A DNA stretch of 64,000 nt. Origin: Rubrobacter taiwanensis (GTDB taxonomy: Bacteria > Actinomycetota > Rubrobacteria > Rubrobacterales > Rubrobacteraceae). The position numbers and the translations under genes were made by a program. Where the stretch lies: NCBI RefSeq assembly GCF_004337705.1, contig NZ_SKBU01000001.1, forward strand, positions 1 to 64,000. Reading direction: 5' to 3'. A model generated the notes under the pieces. That model saw only the letters and a program-made list of their open reading frames with translations, made no database searches and was not told the DNA's origin. Of this stretch, positions 53,457-61,914 are shown piece after piece; the first letter of the stretch is position 1; each line of letters begins with the position of its first letter.

Positions 53457-54035
53457 TTACCGGCCGAAGATCTCGCCCGCCCTCAGCGAGATCTCCGGGA
53501 CGGTGGCTGAGTGAAGAGTATCCCGGGTACCGTACCGGCGGACGGTGTTGTAGCTGCCGGATTGGGGGTCCGAGTATATCTCCACCCGCTGCGACTCGAC
53601 ATCGACTATCCACACTTCCGGAATGCCCGATCTCGCATAGAGCGGCAGCTTGACGTTCCGGTCGTAGGCGGGCGTGGTGTCCGAGACCTCCACCACAAGA
53701 AGCACGTCTTCCGGTGCGGGAGGAGCCTCCGAGTAGAAGTCCTCGCGTCGTTTGAGCAGGGCGACATCGGGTTGAAGCTCATTGATCTCGCTCAACCGCA
53801 CCGGCTCCTGAACGCTTACCAGGTACTCTTCTGTACCATGAGTCCTGAGCAGTTCGTCGAGTCTCATCACGCAGGCGTGGTGGCGGCTGCCTATCGGGGC
53901 CATCTCTACGACCTCGCCGTCCACGAGCTCGACCCGGTCTTCCGGCTTGGGTATCCCGACCCGGGTCTTCCAGAGGTTGCCCGCCGGTACCCGGGCACGG
54001 AGCCGGGTCTGGGCGCCGCCCGGCCGCTCCGGCAT
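53457..54035 (-). CDS. Uma2 family protein (DUF820, PD-(D/E)XK nuclease fold)
   Basis: 192 residues. DRVELVDGEVVEMAPIGSRHHACVMRLDELL, LQPDVALLKRREDFY and DVLLVVEVSDTTPAYDRNVKLPLYARSGIPEVWIVDVES contain the D-x(n)-E-V-S and K of the restriction-like fold. Uma2 genes are numerous in cyanobacteria and some actinobacteria and their role is unclear; many travel with toxin-antitoxin genes. The first 20 residues (RLRARVPAGN) do not match the usual FTVEEY start, so the true start is uncertain. Confidence 0.82.
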   Translation of the reverse strand: MPERPGGAQTRLRARVPAGNLWKTRVGIPKPEDRVELVDGEVVEMAPIGSRHHACVMRLDELLRTHGTEEYLVSVQEPVRLSEINELQPDVALLKRREDFYSEAPPAPEDVLLVVEVSDTTPAYDRNVKLPLYARSGIPEVWIVDVESQRVEIYSDPQSGSYNTVRRYGTRDTLHSATVPEISLRAGEIFGR

Positions 54036-54179
54036 GCGACAGGGGAGAGGACGTGTAATCCGGAGCAGCAGGAAACCTGGAGTCGGGAATGGCGAACCGC
54101 GGGCCGTACAGGTTCTGGCTGCGGAAGATGGTATGCTCGCCGGAATGTCGCTGCTCTATCTTGAGAAGGAGGTAGGACG

Positions 54180-54407
54180 GTGCCCCAGTTGCATCTTTAC
54201 GTGCCGGAAGAGACGGCCGAGGCTCTCAGGAGGAGGGCTCGGGAGCGGGGCAGTTCTCTGTCGGCCTATCTGGCCGAGATCGTCGGCCGGGAGGTGGGTG
54301 GAGAGCGGTGGCCCGAGGGGTTTTTCGAGGAGGTCCTGGGCCGCTGGGAGGGAGAGCTGGAGCGCCCGCCGCAGGGAGCTTACGAGGATCGGGCGCGTTT
54401 GGGTTGA
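54180..54407 (+). CDS. VapB/CopG-type antitoxin
   Basis: 75 residues. LHLYVPEETAEALRRRARERGSSLSAYLAEIVGRE is a ribbon-helix-helix DNA-binding domain, and GFFEEVLGRWEGELERPP the toxin-binding tail. GTG start preceded by AAGGAGGT. Its stop overlaps the TTG start of the toxin by TTGA, the usual coupling. Because the toxin is frameshifted, the antitoxin may now stand alone. Confidence 0.75.
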   Translation: MPQLHLYVPEETAEALRRRARERGSSLSAYLAEIVGREVGGERWPEGFFEEVLGRWEGELERPPQGAYEDRARLG

Positions 54408-54771
54408 GGTGTCTGCTCGACACGGACGCGGCCATCGCGCTGATCAAAGCCAGTCCCGAGGCCGTAAGGTGGCTCAGGGAACGCACCCCTGGGAGGTGGC
54501 GCTCTCTGCGGTCACTAAAGCCGAACTGTACTTCGGAGCGCGCAACAGCGAGCGCGTGGAGCACAACTTGAGCGTGCTGCGGCGGTTCTTCGCCCCCTTT
54601 GCGAGCGTGGCCTTCGATGACCGGGCGGCCGAGGAGTACGGTGTGATCCGCGCCGACTTGCAGCGGGCCGGGGCCTTGATCGGTCCCAACGACCTCCTGA
54701 TAGCGGCTCTGGCGCGTTCTAGAGACCTTACTCTCGTGAGCCTCAACGTTCGGGAGTTCGGGGCCGGGTAG
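54404..54771 (+). pseudogene. VapC-type PIN toxin with one-base frameshift
   Basis: The first frame gives RCLLDTDAAIALIKASPEAVRWLRERTPG, the PIN start with its DTD site. From about 54491 the family continues in the next frame: EVALSAVTKAELYFGARNSERVEH through IGPNDLLIAALARSRDLTLVSLNVREFGAG, which contains the remaining acidic residues. Adding one G to the GGG at 54491-54493 would restore a full protein of about 122 residues. Either the toxin is dead, or this is a sequencing error or slippage at the G run. Confidence 0.8.
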
Positions 54772-54891
54772 CGGGCCTGCGCCTGGCGGACTGGCAGGGA
54801 TAGAAATGACCTCCCCGGAGCCGCCCGGGGGCTCGTGCGGGGATGGCAATACCTCCTGATACAAGCTCTGGCTAATTCGCTACAAACGGAT

Positions 54892-54897
54892 TATACT
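54892..54897 (+). promoter_or_regulatory. -10 box of the second RnfC/NuoF-like gene
   Basis: TATACT in an AT-rich patch 57 bases before the TTG start. A weak TGGCTA lies 17 bases upstream. Confidence 0.35.
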
Positions 54898-54954
54898 GCG
54901 CCCTTAGATTACGGATCGTCCCTTCCCAGAGACACGCTCACGGGGGTATCAGGA

Positions 54955-56076
54955 TTGGTCGAGTTCAAGCAGAGGACGCTGGAGGAGGTCAAGTCCCTCG
55001 GCCGGAAAGACGCCGTGGAGCTGATGCGGCAGGCCGGCATCGTGGGTGCCGGCGGCGGTGGTTTCCCGACCTACTTCAAGTACGCGAACCCTCAGCCGCG
55101 CCTGATCGTGAACTGCACCGAGTCCGAGCCGGGCTACTGGGCGGACAAGGTGTTGCACCGGGATTTCTTCGACGAGTTCATGCGGCTGTATGAGGCCCTG
55201 CGGGCCGTCTTCGGTTTCGAGCGGATCATCATGGGCGTCCACTTCAAGGATGAGGAGTGGTTCTCCCGCTACATCGAGCACGCCGGCGGGCTCTACGAGG
55301 TCAAACTCGTGCCGGACAAGTACTCGATGGGTGAGGAGAAGACGCTCATCAAGAACATCTTCCGGGAGGACCGGGAGATGTGGGTGCCGCGCCGGGTGGA
55401 GATGCCGGACGGTACGAGGCGTCCGGGGCTCCCGCCGGATGCCGGGCACATAGTGAACAACACCGAGACGCTGCTGAACGTCTACCGGGCCTGGTTCGAG
55501 GGGCGGCCGGTAACCACCAAGTGGCTGCAGGTCTACGGCCCCGACCTGCCGCTGAAGCTCTACGAGGTCCCGCTGGGGGCCTCGGCCACCGAGCTCCTCA
55601 CCATCTCCGGGGTCGATGTGGAGAAGGAGGCCGGCAGGCTCTCGGTGATCGACGGCGGGCCGTACCTGAACGAGATGGGCATCGAGTCTCTGGGCGAGGG
55701 CGACGCCTTCGTGCGGCGCACCACCAACGGCTTCCTGGTCATCCCGAAGGGGGTGCCGAGCAAGGAGTACGGCAAGATCGAGACCCGGCTCCCCGAGGAG
55801 GGGGCTATCTCGCTGGTCGGGAAGGTCAGCGGGGTCGTCATCCCGCTCGGCGGCCGGTTCCTGACGCCCGCGAGACCGCTCGTCTCCGAGGGCGAGGAGG
55901 TCTCCTACGAGCAGAAGCTCGGTGAGCCCGTGGACGAGGGATTGTCTATCGGGGTCTGGTCGAGCATGGACGGCACCGTCTCCTCGATCGAGGACGGCGT
56001 GGTGACGATCGACGGCGGCGGGGCCTTCACACGCGGGGCCGGAGCGGAGGCCGGAGCGGCTCGCCCGCGGGAGTAG
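54955..56076 (+). CDS. RnfC/NuoF-like flavoprotein, second copy
   Basis: 373 residues, a paralogue of the protein at 15406-16563 along its whole length: VEFKQRTLEEVKSLGRKDAVELM, then GIVGAGGGGFPTYFKYAN, LIVNCTESEPGYW, YEVPLGASATELLTISGVD, and SLVGKVSGVVIPLGG. It lacks the polar insertion seen before the last third in the first copy (VVGGDTGSE) and likewise lacks RnfC cluster motifs. No ferredoxin gene accompanies it, so it may use the partners at 14-15 kb. TTG start matches the paralogue's first residues; GGGGG lies upstream. Confidence 0.8.
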   Translation: MVEFKQRTLEEVKSLGRKDAVELMRQAGIVGAGGGGFPTYFKYANPQPRLIVNCTESEPGYWADKVLHRDFFDEFMRLYEALRAVFGFERIIMGVHFKDEEWFSRYIEHAGGLYEVKLVPDKYSMGEEKTLIKNIFREDREMWVPRRVEMPDGTRRPGLPPDAGHIVNNTETLLNVYRAWFEGRPVTTKWLQVYGPDLPLKLYEVPLGASATELLTISGVDVEKEAGRLSVIDGGPYLNEMGIESLGEGDAFVRRTTNGFLVIPKGVPSKEYGKIETRLPEEGAISLVGKVSGVVIPLGGRFLTPARPLVSEGEEVSYEQKLGEPVDEGLSIGVWSSMDGTVSSIEDGVVTIDGGGAFTRGAGAEAGAARPRE

Positions 56077-56136
56077 CGGAGCTGCCCGTCTGCGGGCCGG
56101 AAGAGACCCGGTCCGCCTGAGTCCCATGGAGGTTGA

Positions 56137-57090
56137 GTGAGGCGACCGGCGTTCGGACTGCTCCTGGGAGTTTTATTGAGCCTGGCCGCCCTTGCAGCGG
56201 TCGGGCTCCGCGCCGGCGACGGGGCGAGGATGCCGGGGGTGAACGAATGGTGGCCGCTGGCCCTGGCGGTTCCGGCGGCGGGCTTCGGCTGGCTGCTGCA
56301 CGGCCTGATGCTCGCCGTTCTGGTGCGGCCGCAGCTGCCGGACGTACGGGTGCGGGATATGCTGCGCGTACACCTCGGAGCCTCGTTCGTGGGCGGCGTG
56401 ACGCCGTTCGGCGGAGCTGAGGTTCCATACCAGATCTACATGCTCCGGAGGCTCGGGCTGGCCTCCGGGCTCGGCGGGGCGGTCATGGCGACCAAGGCGA
56501 TGCTGAACGTCTCGGTCATAGTCTTCGGCGGGTTGCTGGGCCTAGCCTTCCTCTCGGGGCTCCCCCCGGGCGAGCTCCGGACGCTCCTGGCCGCGGGGGG
56601 CGTGGTGGCCCTCGTCTGGCTGCTGATCGCCCGCCTGGTGCGCCGGCCCCGCAGAAGACGCGCCGCGCGGGGCGGGGCGGTGCGGAGGACGGTGGCCGGA
56701 TTCGTGGAGGACATGAAGGACGGCTTCGTGGTGCTCTGGCGCAAGGAGCCACGCGCCGTCGTGCTCTGCGCGGGGCTCATGGTCCTCTACTGGGCCGTGT
56801 ACCTGACCCTCGGCCCGCTGGCCCTGATGGCGGCGGGCTGGACGGGGGACTGGGGGCCGGTCATAACGGCCCAGCTGCTGCTGTACGCGCTGCTGCCGCT
56901 CTCCCCGACGCCGGGCGGGAGCGGAGCCGCTGAGCTCGGGTTCGCCGCGCTCGTCTCCCCTCATGTTCCGGGCGGCTACCTGCTGAGCGGGGTCCTGCTC
57001 TGGCGGGGGATCACCTACCACCTGCCGCTCGTCCTCGGGGCCTTCCTCGTCGGGCAGGAGGTGGGGGGCGGTATGCGGGCCAGAGGCTGA
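56137..57090 (+). CDS. Lysylphosphatidylglycerol synthase TM-like (UPF0104) membrane protein
   Basis: 317 residues, about eight membrane spans. HLGASFVGGVTPFGGAEVPYQIYMLRRLGLASG is the conserved T-P-F-G-G-x-E core of the UPF0104/YbhN family related to the flippase half of MprF; ALLPLSPTPGGSGAAELGF is the second family motif (P-T-P-G-x-x-G-x-x-E). Probably moves or exposes a lipid. GTG start. Convergent with fabD, 7 bases between stops. Confidence 0.87.
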   Translation: MRRPAFGLLLGVLLSLAALAAVGLRAGDGARMPGVNEWWPLALAVPAAGFGWLLHGLMLAVLVRPQLPDVRVRDMLRVHLGASFVGGVTPFGGAEVPYQIYMLRRLGLASGLGGAVMATKAMLNVSVIVFGGLLGLAFLSGLPPGELRTLLAAGGVVALVWLLIARLVRRPRRRRAARGGAVRRTVAGFVEDMKDGFVVLWRKEPRAVVLCAGLMVLYWAVYLTLGPLALMAAGWTGDWGPVITAQLLLYALLPLSPTPGGSGAAELGFAALVSPHVPGGYLLSGVLLWRGITYHLPLVLGAFLVGQEVGGGMRARG

Positions 57091-57097
57091 GGAGGGA

Positions 57098-58012
57098 TCA
57101 CTCCTCCCCACGGTTCCTGCGCGTCAGGAGATTGTTCGCCTGCTGGCTGAGCCGCGAGCGCAGCTCCCCAAAGTTCACGTTCGGCGCCTGCTGGCTGAGC
57201 CGCGAGCGCAGCTCCTCCAGGCTCACGCCCCTTAGGGAGATCTCGAAGTCCCGGAGCATGCGGGTGAGCGTGTTGCCGCCGCCGAGCTCCACCCACTCCT
57301 CGACGCGCAGCCGGGTCAGGGTCTCTACCACCTTCACCCACCGCACCGGAGCAACCATCTGCTCCTCGAGCGCGGCCTTCACCGCCTCTGCGCTCTCCAG
57401 CACGCTCCCGTCCATGGCACTGATAACGGGCACCTGCGGCCTTCGGAACTCCACCGTGTTCAGCGCTTCCCGCATCTTCTCGCCCGCGGCGGCCACATAG
57501 GGGGAGTGCGCGGCGAGCGAGACGTTGAGCCGGACGGCCCGGGCCCGCACGGCCTTCAGCCGCGAGACGGCCTCGCCCAGCGCATCCACGACGCCGGAGA
57601 TGACGGTCTGGCGCGGCGAGTTGTAGTTGGCGGCCACGACGGAGCCCTCCATGCCCTCTAGCGCCCGCTCCACCTCTTCGGGCCGGGTCTGCAGGACGGC
57701 GATCATGCCGCCGGGTGTCTTCTCGGCCGCTTCGGCCATGAAGCGGTCCCGTTGAGCCACGAGCCAGAGCCCGGTCTCCAGATCGAAGCAACCGGCCGCG
57801 TAGGCAGCGCCGTACTCGCCCAGAGAGTGCCCGGCCACCACGTCCGGCCGGAGGTTCATCCGCTCCGCCTCGCGGGCGTCCTGGGCGGCACGGGCGAAGG
57901 CTTTTACCTGATCCGGCACCCGCTCCCCGACGATGCGCCGGATCGCGCCCAGCAGCTCCTCGGGCGGCTCGGGAACCCTGCCGCCCTGACCCGGAAATAC
58001 GAAAGCTCTCAT
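57098..58012 (-). CDS. fabD: Malonyl-CoA:ACP transacylase
   Basis: 304 residues. AFVFPGQGGRVPEP starts the domain, VVAGHSLGEYGAAYAAG carries the nucleophile serine, QRDRFMAEAAE an arginine of the malonyl site, and NVSLAAHSPYV the catalytic histidine. It loads malonate onto acyl carrier protein. No other fab gene is nearby. Unusual: the C terminus carries an exact repeat, ELRSRLSQQA twice in 16-residue spacing, absent from typical FabD. ATG chosen; GAGAGGTG lies 8 bases before it, with GTG codons just upstream. Confidence 0.88.
   Translation of the reverse strand: MRAFVFPGQGGRVPEPPEELLGAIRRIVGERVPDQVKAFARAAQDAREAERMNLRPDVVAGHSLGEYGAAYAAGCFDLETGLWLVAQRDRFMAEAAEKTPGGMIAVLQTRPEEVERALEGMEGSVVAANYNSPRQTVISGVVDALGEAVSRLKAVRARAVRLNVSLAAHSPYVAAAGEKMREALNTVEFRRPQVPVISAMDGSVLESAEAVKAALEEQMVAPVRWVKVVETLTRLRVEEWVELGGGNTLTRMLRDFEISLRGVSLEELRSRLSQQAPNVNFGELRSRLSQQANNLLTRRNRGEE
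57137..57215. repeat. 31-bp tandem repeat inside fabD
   Basis: Two identical 31-base units at 57137-57167 and 57185-57215, offset by 48 bases (16 codons), so the duplication stays in frame and yields repeated ELRSRLSQQA in the protein tail. Confidence 0.85.
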
Positions 58013-58128
58013 CTGCACCACACCTCTCGAACGCCGAGTCCTCCGCCCCCCCGCCGGTGCGAAAGGTACGACTTCAGCCCCTGAATATACCCGGGTAGCT
58101 TACCATTAAACTCGGGTTTTACGAACCG

Positions 58129-59016
58129 CTACTCCCCGGGAGGCGCCACCACCCGCAGCGCCCGCGGCAGAACCCGCGCTTGAAACTCGCCCGTGAGCGG
58201 CAAGAGCTCGCCGTCCACGTGCGCCGGAGATACCCGCTCCAGCTCCACGGCCACCTCCCTCGCCCGCGCGTGGTGTACCTTGGGGTGATCCAGATGCCTC
58301 CCGCGCAGAACGGAGGGGATGAGCCGCAGAACCTCCCCGATGCCGACCTCCTCGGACCAGATCACATCGAAGAGCCCGTCGTCCAGCCGCGAGATGGGAG
58401 CCAGCCGGAACCTGGCCCCGTAGGTGGTGCCTAGCGCTACCGCCACCAGCACGGTCTTCGTCTCTACTACCTCACCGTCCAGCGTGATGCGGGCCTCCCG
58501 GCACTCCAGCTCCCGCAGCAGCCGGTAGACGGCCCACATATACCTCCCGAACCCCCCGAGCCAGGCAGGAGCCTTGACCACGTTGGCGGCTACCTCGGCG
58601 TCGAAACCGATGCCGAGCCCGTTGTTGAACCGGACGCCGTTCACCTCCCCGGCGTCCACCTCCCGGACACAGCCGGCAGCAAGCGCCCGCAGCCCCCTCT
58701 CCAGAGAGGGCCCGATCCCGAGCGCCTTTACGTAATCGTTGCCGCTGCCCGCCGGAAGTACCCCCATGATCCGCCGCGTCCCGATGCAGGCCAGCGCTAC
58801 CTCGTGTACCGTCCCGTCACCGCCCACGGCAACCGGCAGCGCCCCCTCCGGTAGCCCGGCCACTATGCCGGTCGCATCCCCCGGACCCCGCGTGACATGC
58901 CAGCGGTGCTCAATCCCGAAGCGGTCCAGAAACCGGGATATGCGCCCCCGCTTGCCGGCAGCCCGCCCCTTACCCGCAACGGGATTTAAGATCAGATGTA
59001 CCTCGCGTCCCTCCAT
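58129..59016 (-). CDS. Diacylglycerol kinase family lipid kinase (YegS/DagK type)
   Basis: 295 residues. VHLILNPVAGKGRAAGKRGRI begins the domain, LPVAVGGDGTVHEVALACIG has the GGDGT nucleotide-binding motif, GVLPAGSGNDYVKALGI the second, and FNNGLGIGFDAEVAANV the third. The C-terminal beta domain (RLDDGLFDVIWSEE, HVDGELLPLTGEFQARVLP) is complete. It phosphorylates a lipid alcohol at the inner membrane face. Confidence 0.9.
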   Translation of the reverse strand: MEGREVHLILNPVAGKGRAAGKRGRISRFLDRFGIEHRWHVTRGPGDATGIVAGLPEGALPVAVGGDGTVHEVALACIGTRRIMGVLPAGSGNDYVKALGIGPSLERGLRALAAGCVREVDAGEVNGVRFNNGLGIGFDAEVAANVVKAPAWLGGFGRYMWAVYRLLRELECREARITLDGEVVETKTVLVAVALGTTYGARFRLAPISRLDDGLFDVIWSEEVGIGEVLRLIPSVLRGRHLDHPKVHHARAREVAVELERVSPAHVDGELLPLTGEFQARVLPRALRVVAPPGE

Positions 59017-59337
59017 CTCTTCAACCGCAGCAATATACCAGAGCCCCGGCCCTGCCTGATCCCTGAAAGCGCTTGCATCAACTATTATAGATGAGAGTTA
59101 ACTGTGAGATTAACAGTGATTCACCTGCAGGAGTGAGGAGGCCGTCCGGGGATGTTGGAGCGGGGGTGCGGCAGGGCCGGACCGGGAAACGCCGGTGTTT
59201 GCAGGCAAGAAGGGGCGTGGTTTCTCCGGGAGCCGTCCGCCCCACTTGATATAACGTTTAGGTAGAGGTAGAGTGCATTTTGAGTATTCGGGTTAGAGTC
59301 GCCGGATTCTGGAGGGCGGGTAAAATAGGGGGCTGTG
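59017..59337. other. Divergent intergenic region, 321 bases
   Basis: Contains the dagK promoter described separately, a short inverted repeat ACTGT-N7-ACAGT at 59101-59117 overlapping that promoter's -35 area, and AT-rich -10 candidates for the plus strand (TATAAC near 59250 and TAAAAT at 59321-59326, 11 bases before the next ATG). No gene seen. Confidence 0.45.
59084..59113 (-). promoter_or_regulatory. Promoter of the lipid kinase gene
   Basis: TTAATC, an 18-base spacer and a consensus TATAAT on the minus strand, about 60 bases before the start codon. The ACTGT/ACAGT inverted repeat overlaps the -35 region and could be an operator. Confidence 0.45.
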
Positions 59338-59892
59338 ATGGAGGATTTATTGGAAGATGCGGGGGGTTGTTCGCATCCGGGTGGTCTGCGGGCGGTAACG
59401 GCGCGGGAGTTCCGGTGTCTGAGGTGCGAGGTTCGGATGGATCTCGAGGGGGTACGGGAGTGGGTACGGGCGGCCGAGCGGGCGCGGGATGAGGTTTATC
59501 CTCTGCTTGAGGTCGACCGGGAGTTTGGGGAGATCTTGTTGGACGAGCGGCAGCGGGAGGTTTACCGGCGGCGCAGGATTCTGTACGAGGTACAGGAGGC
59601 GACGCGGCGGGTGGCGGGCGAGCGTCCGGAGATGATCCTGGTCACCTACGACGCTGCTGGGGACCGCTACGAGTGCCGCCTCTTCTACAAGCAGGCCGGG
59701 GCGGTACGGGGGCTGGAGAGGTTTTCTGTGGCGGCCCGGCTGGAGGACGTGCTGGAGTTCGGCTCGCACGCGGACCCCAACGTGCGGCTGGCTTCGGAGA
59801 AGATCGGGGAGTTCCACGCCCTCCGGCTCCGGAGGGCGGAGGAGGGGGAGATAGCACCCTCCCGCCGCGTGTTTTACGCCAGCGAGCTGTAG
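59338..59892 (+). CDS. Hypothetical protein with CxxC and helical core
   Basis: 184 residues, soluble. FRCLRCEVRMDLEGV near residue 23 contains a CxxC pair. Then comes a long charged helical stretch (WVRAAERARDEVYPLLEVDREFGEILLDERQREVYRRRR) followed by beta-like segments (MILVTYDAAGDRYECRLFY) and a second charged helix. No family recognised; a single CxxC is too little to claim a zinc ribbon. A GTG one codon earlier is an alternative start. Confidence 0.6.
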   Translation: MEDLLEDAGGCSHPGGLRAVTAREFRCLRCEVRMDLEGVREWVRAAERARDEVYPLLEVDREFGEILLDERQREVYRRRRILYEVQEATRRVAGERPEMILVTYDAAGDRYECRLFYKQAGAVRGLERFSVAARLEDVLEFGSHADPNVRLASEKIGEFHALRLRRAEEGEIAPSRRVFYASEL

Positions 59893-59958
59893 ACCGGGAT
59901 TACGCTGGGGGATAGAATATCCTCTGGCGGTCGTCGCTCTGGAAAGGCCGGTGAACCG

Positions 59959-60048
59959 ATGAGCAGCAACAACTTCATAATGCTGGTCTTCTTGATCCTG
60001 CTGATGCTGTTCCTGCTAATGTCCGTGGGGCCCCTGATCGCCCTCTAG
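59959..60048 (+). CDS. 29-residue hydrophobic membrane peptide
   Basis: Starts MSSNNF, then an unbroken hydrophobic run (IMLVFLILLMLFLLMSVG) and ends PLIAL before TAG: one membrane span with a short polar N terminus. GGAAAGG lies about 10 bases before the ATG. The last 33 bases overlap the end of the convergent thpR gene. Such single-span peptides are common and often overlooked; function unknown. Confidence 0.5.
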   Translation: MSSNNFIMLVFLILLMLFLLMSVGPLIAL

Positions 60049-60582
60049 AGCGAAGCTCCCGAGCGGCGTATAGACCGGCCCTCCGGGTTTCAGGACGCTC
60101 CGCATCAGATCGAACCCCTCTACCCGGAAGCGCCGCTCGGGGATGCTGATCGCTTCCGGATCGAAGGAGACCGGCCGGCCCGCGGGCCGGCCCAGCGTTA
60201 TGTGGGCCCGGTACTCCCGCTGCTCGCGCTCCAGCCCGGTCCGCCGGTGCAGCGTCTCATCTAGGTCGGCGGCGAGGGCGGCGAGGGGGCCGGCCCCCTC
60301 AGAGATGCCGGCCCACACCACCCGCGCCCGGCGCGGTGCGGGGAAGGCTCCCAGGCCCGAGACCGCGGCCTCGAACGGCGCGTGGCGGCGGCGAACTTCC
60401 TCCAGAGCGGCAGCGACCTCCTCCAGAGAGCCCTCCGGAACCTCACCTAGGAACTTGAGCGTCAGGTGGAGGTTCTCCGGCTTCGTCCAGCGCACCCTGC
60501 CCCGGTGGGGGAGCTCCCGTACCGCCTGCCGCAGGAACTCGCGCAGCTTTTGCGGCAGCGCGACGGCGACGAAGAGCCTCAC
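60016..60582 (-). CDS. thpR: RNA 2',3'-cyclic phosphodiesterase (2H family)
   Basis: 188 residues. RLFVAVALPQKLREFLRQAV starts the fold, and the two catalytic H-x-T motifs are NLHLTLKFLGEVP and YRAHITLGRPAG. C-terminal FRVEGFDLMRSVLKPGGPVYTPL is standard. It opens 2',3'-cyclic phosphates on RNA ends. GTG start overlaps the larB TGA by 4 bases; the open frame upstream of that lies in larB. Confidence 0.9.
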   Translation of the reverse strand: MRLFVAVALPQKLREFLRQAVRELPHRGRVRWTKPENLHLTLKFLGEVPEGSLEEVAAALEEVRRRHAPFEAAVSGLGAFPAPRRARVVWAGISEGAGPLAALAADLDETLHRRTGLEREQREYRAHITLGRPAGRPVSFDPEAISIPERRFRVEGFDLMRSVLKPGGPVYTPLGSFALEGDQGPHGH

Positions 60583-61349
60583 CCGCGTCCCCGGGCGGCG
60601 CGGTTGGCTATGAGGGCGGCCATCGCTCCGGCTCCAACTCCGTTGTCCACGTTCACTACGGCCAGGCCCGGCGAGCAGGTCTGCAGCATGCTGAGTACCG
60701 CAGCGGTCCCGTCGCCGCCGAGACCATATCCGGTAGAGGTGGGAAGCCCTACGACCGGCACGTCCACGAGCCCGGCGACCACGCTGGGCAGCGCACCCTC
60801 CATCCCGGCGGCGACGACCACGCAATCGGGATCGAAGCTCCTCAACTCCCGCAGGGGGACGCCGAGCCGGTGGATGCCGGCCACCCCGACGTCGTAGAAG
60901 CCGCGTACCTCACACCCCATCTGCTCCATCACGGCCGCGGCCTCTTCAGCCACCGGTATGTCCGAGGTCCCGGCCGTCAACAGCCCCACGCGGCCGCCGG
61001 TGCGCTCCGGCTCCCCGGCGCCGATCACCAGCGCGCGCCCGGCCCGCTGCGCCGGAACCCCGGGGAGATGCTCCCGGATCGCCGCCTCGTGCCCGGAGTC
61101 CGCGCCGCTCACGAGCGCCCTCCTCCCGCCGGAGGAAACGAGCGCCGCGCAGATCCGGGCCACCTGCTCCGGGGTCTTGCCGGGAGCATAGACGACCTCC
61201 GGCACGCCCTTGCGGCGCTCCCTCCCGGTATCCAGAGCCGCGAACTCGTCCAGATAGCGTACCTCCCCAGAAGAGAGGCGGCGCTCCGCCTCCCCGGGCG
61301 AGATCGCCCCGGCAGCCACGGCGGTCAGGATCTTGCGCAGCTCTTCCAT
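60579..61349 (-). CDS. larB: Pyridinium-3,5-biscarboxylic acid mononucleotide synthase (nickel-pincer cofactor)
   Basis: 256 residues. The N-terminal helical part (LRKILTAVAAGAISPGEAERRL) and the PurE-like C-terminal part (VGLLTAGTSDIPVAEEAAAVMEQMG, FYDVGVAGIHRL, VVVAAGMEGALPSVVAGLVDVPVVGLPTSTGYG) are typical LarB. It carboxylates and hydrolyses nicotinic acid adenine dinucleotide in cofactor synthesis for lactate racemase-type enzymes. larC, larE and a LarA enzyme are not in the window. Confidence 0.92.
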   Translation of the reverse strand: MEELRKILTAVAAGAISPGEAERRLSSGEVRYLDEFAALDTGRERRKGVPEVVYAPGKTPEQVARICAALVSSGGRRALVSGADSGHEAAIREHLPGVPAQRAGRALVIGAGEPERTGGRVGLLTAGTSDIPVAEEAAAVMEQMGCEVRGFYDVGVAGIHRLGVPLRELRSFDPDCVVVAAGMEGALPSVVAGLVDVPVVGLPTSTGYGLGGDGTAAVLSMLQTCSPGLAVVNVDNGVGAGAMAALIANRAARGRG

Positions 61350-61388
61350 GCTCCGGAGGCGAGTTTAGCATCTCGCGCGAGCGGCGCT

Positions 61389-61814
61389 CTAGCGGTTCAG
61401 CAGCCGGGCCAGAAAACCCCGGCTGCGCAGCTCCTCCAGCTCGCCACGGGCCTCCTTCAGCTCCTGCTCAATGTCCGCTATGTGCTCGATGCGCTCCATG
61501 AGCATCAGCCGCTCCTCGGCCGCCGCCCGCAGCTCCATCATCTCCTCCGTGAGCCTGCGCCGCTCGACGGTGCTCTCGCGCAACTCCCTCTGCAGCCGTA
61601 CGCTCCGCTCTCGCGCCTCCTGAAGCCGGGCCCGCAGATGTCCGATCTCCTCCCGCGCCCGCGCTAGCTCTAAACCCAATACCGCTACCCCCACCCGTGC
61701 CCGTACCTCCTCCAGCCGTACCCGGCCCCCGGCATCCGCCAGCTCACGGACCTCCTCCTCCGGAACGCCCAAAAACCGCGCCGCCTCACTTACCGAAATA
61801 GTCTCCTCACCCAT
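61389..61814 (-). CDS. Helix-turn-helix protein with long coiled coil
   Basis: 141 residues. TISVSEAARFLGVPEEEVRELADAG resembles a MerR/excisionase-type winged helix start, followed by about 90 residues of heptad-like charged helix (ELARAREEIGHLRARLQEARERSVRLQRELRE and on to QELKEARGELEELRSRG). It may bind DNA and dimerise through the coiled coil. A TATCCT box 7 bases before the ATG suggests a leaderless message. Confidence 0.6.
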   Translation of the reverse strand: MGEETISVSEAARFLGVPEEEVRELADAGGRVRLEEVRARVGVAVLGLELARAREEIGHLRARLQEARERSVRLQRELRESTVERRRLTEEMMELRAAAEERLMLMERIEHIADIEQELKEARGELEELRSRGFLARLLNR

Positions 61815-61821
61815 GCCCGAA

Positions 61822-61827
61822 AGGATA
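61822..61827 (-). promoter_or_regulatory. -10 box of the coiled-coil gene, leaderless spacing
   Basis: TATCCT ends 7 bases before the ATG. No clear -35 hexamer. Confidence 0.3.
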
Positions 61828-61914
61828 GCTCATCTCTAACGGATTTGATCGAGATCAATGAAAATAACAATCAGTGTCAGTAAGTTGCTGGGAGAGGCGA
61901 GACGAGGAGGCGAG

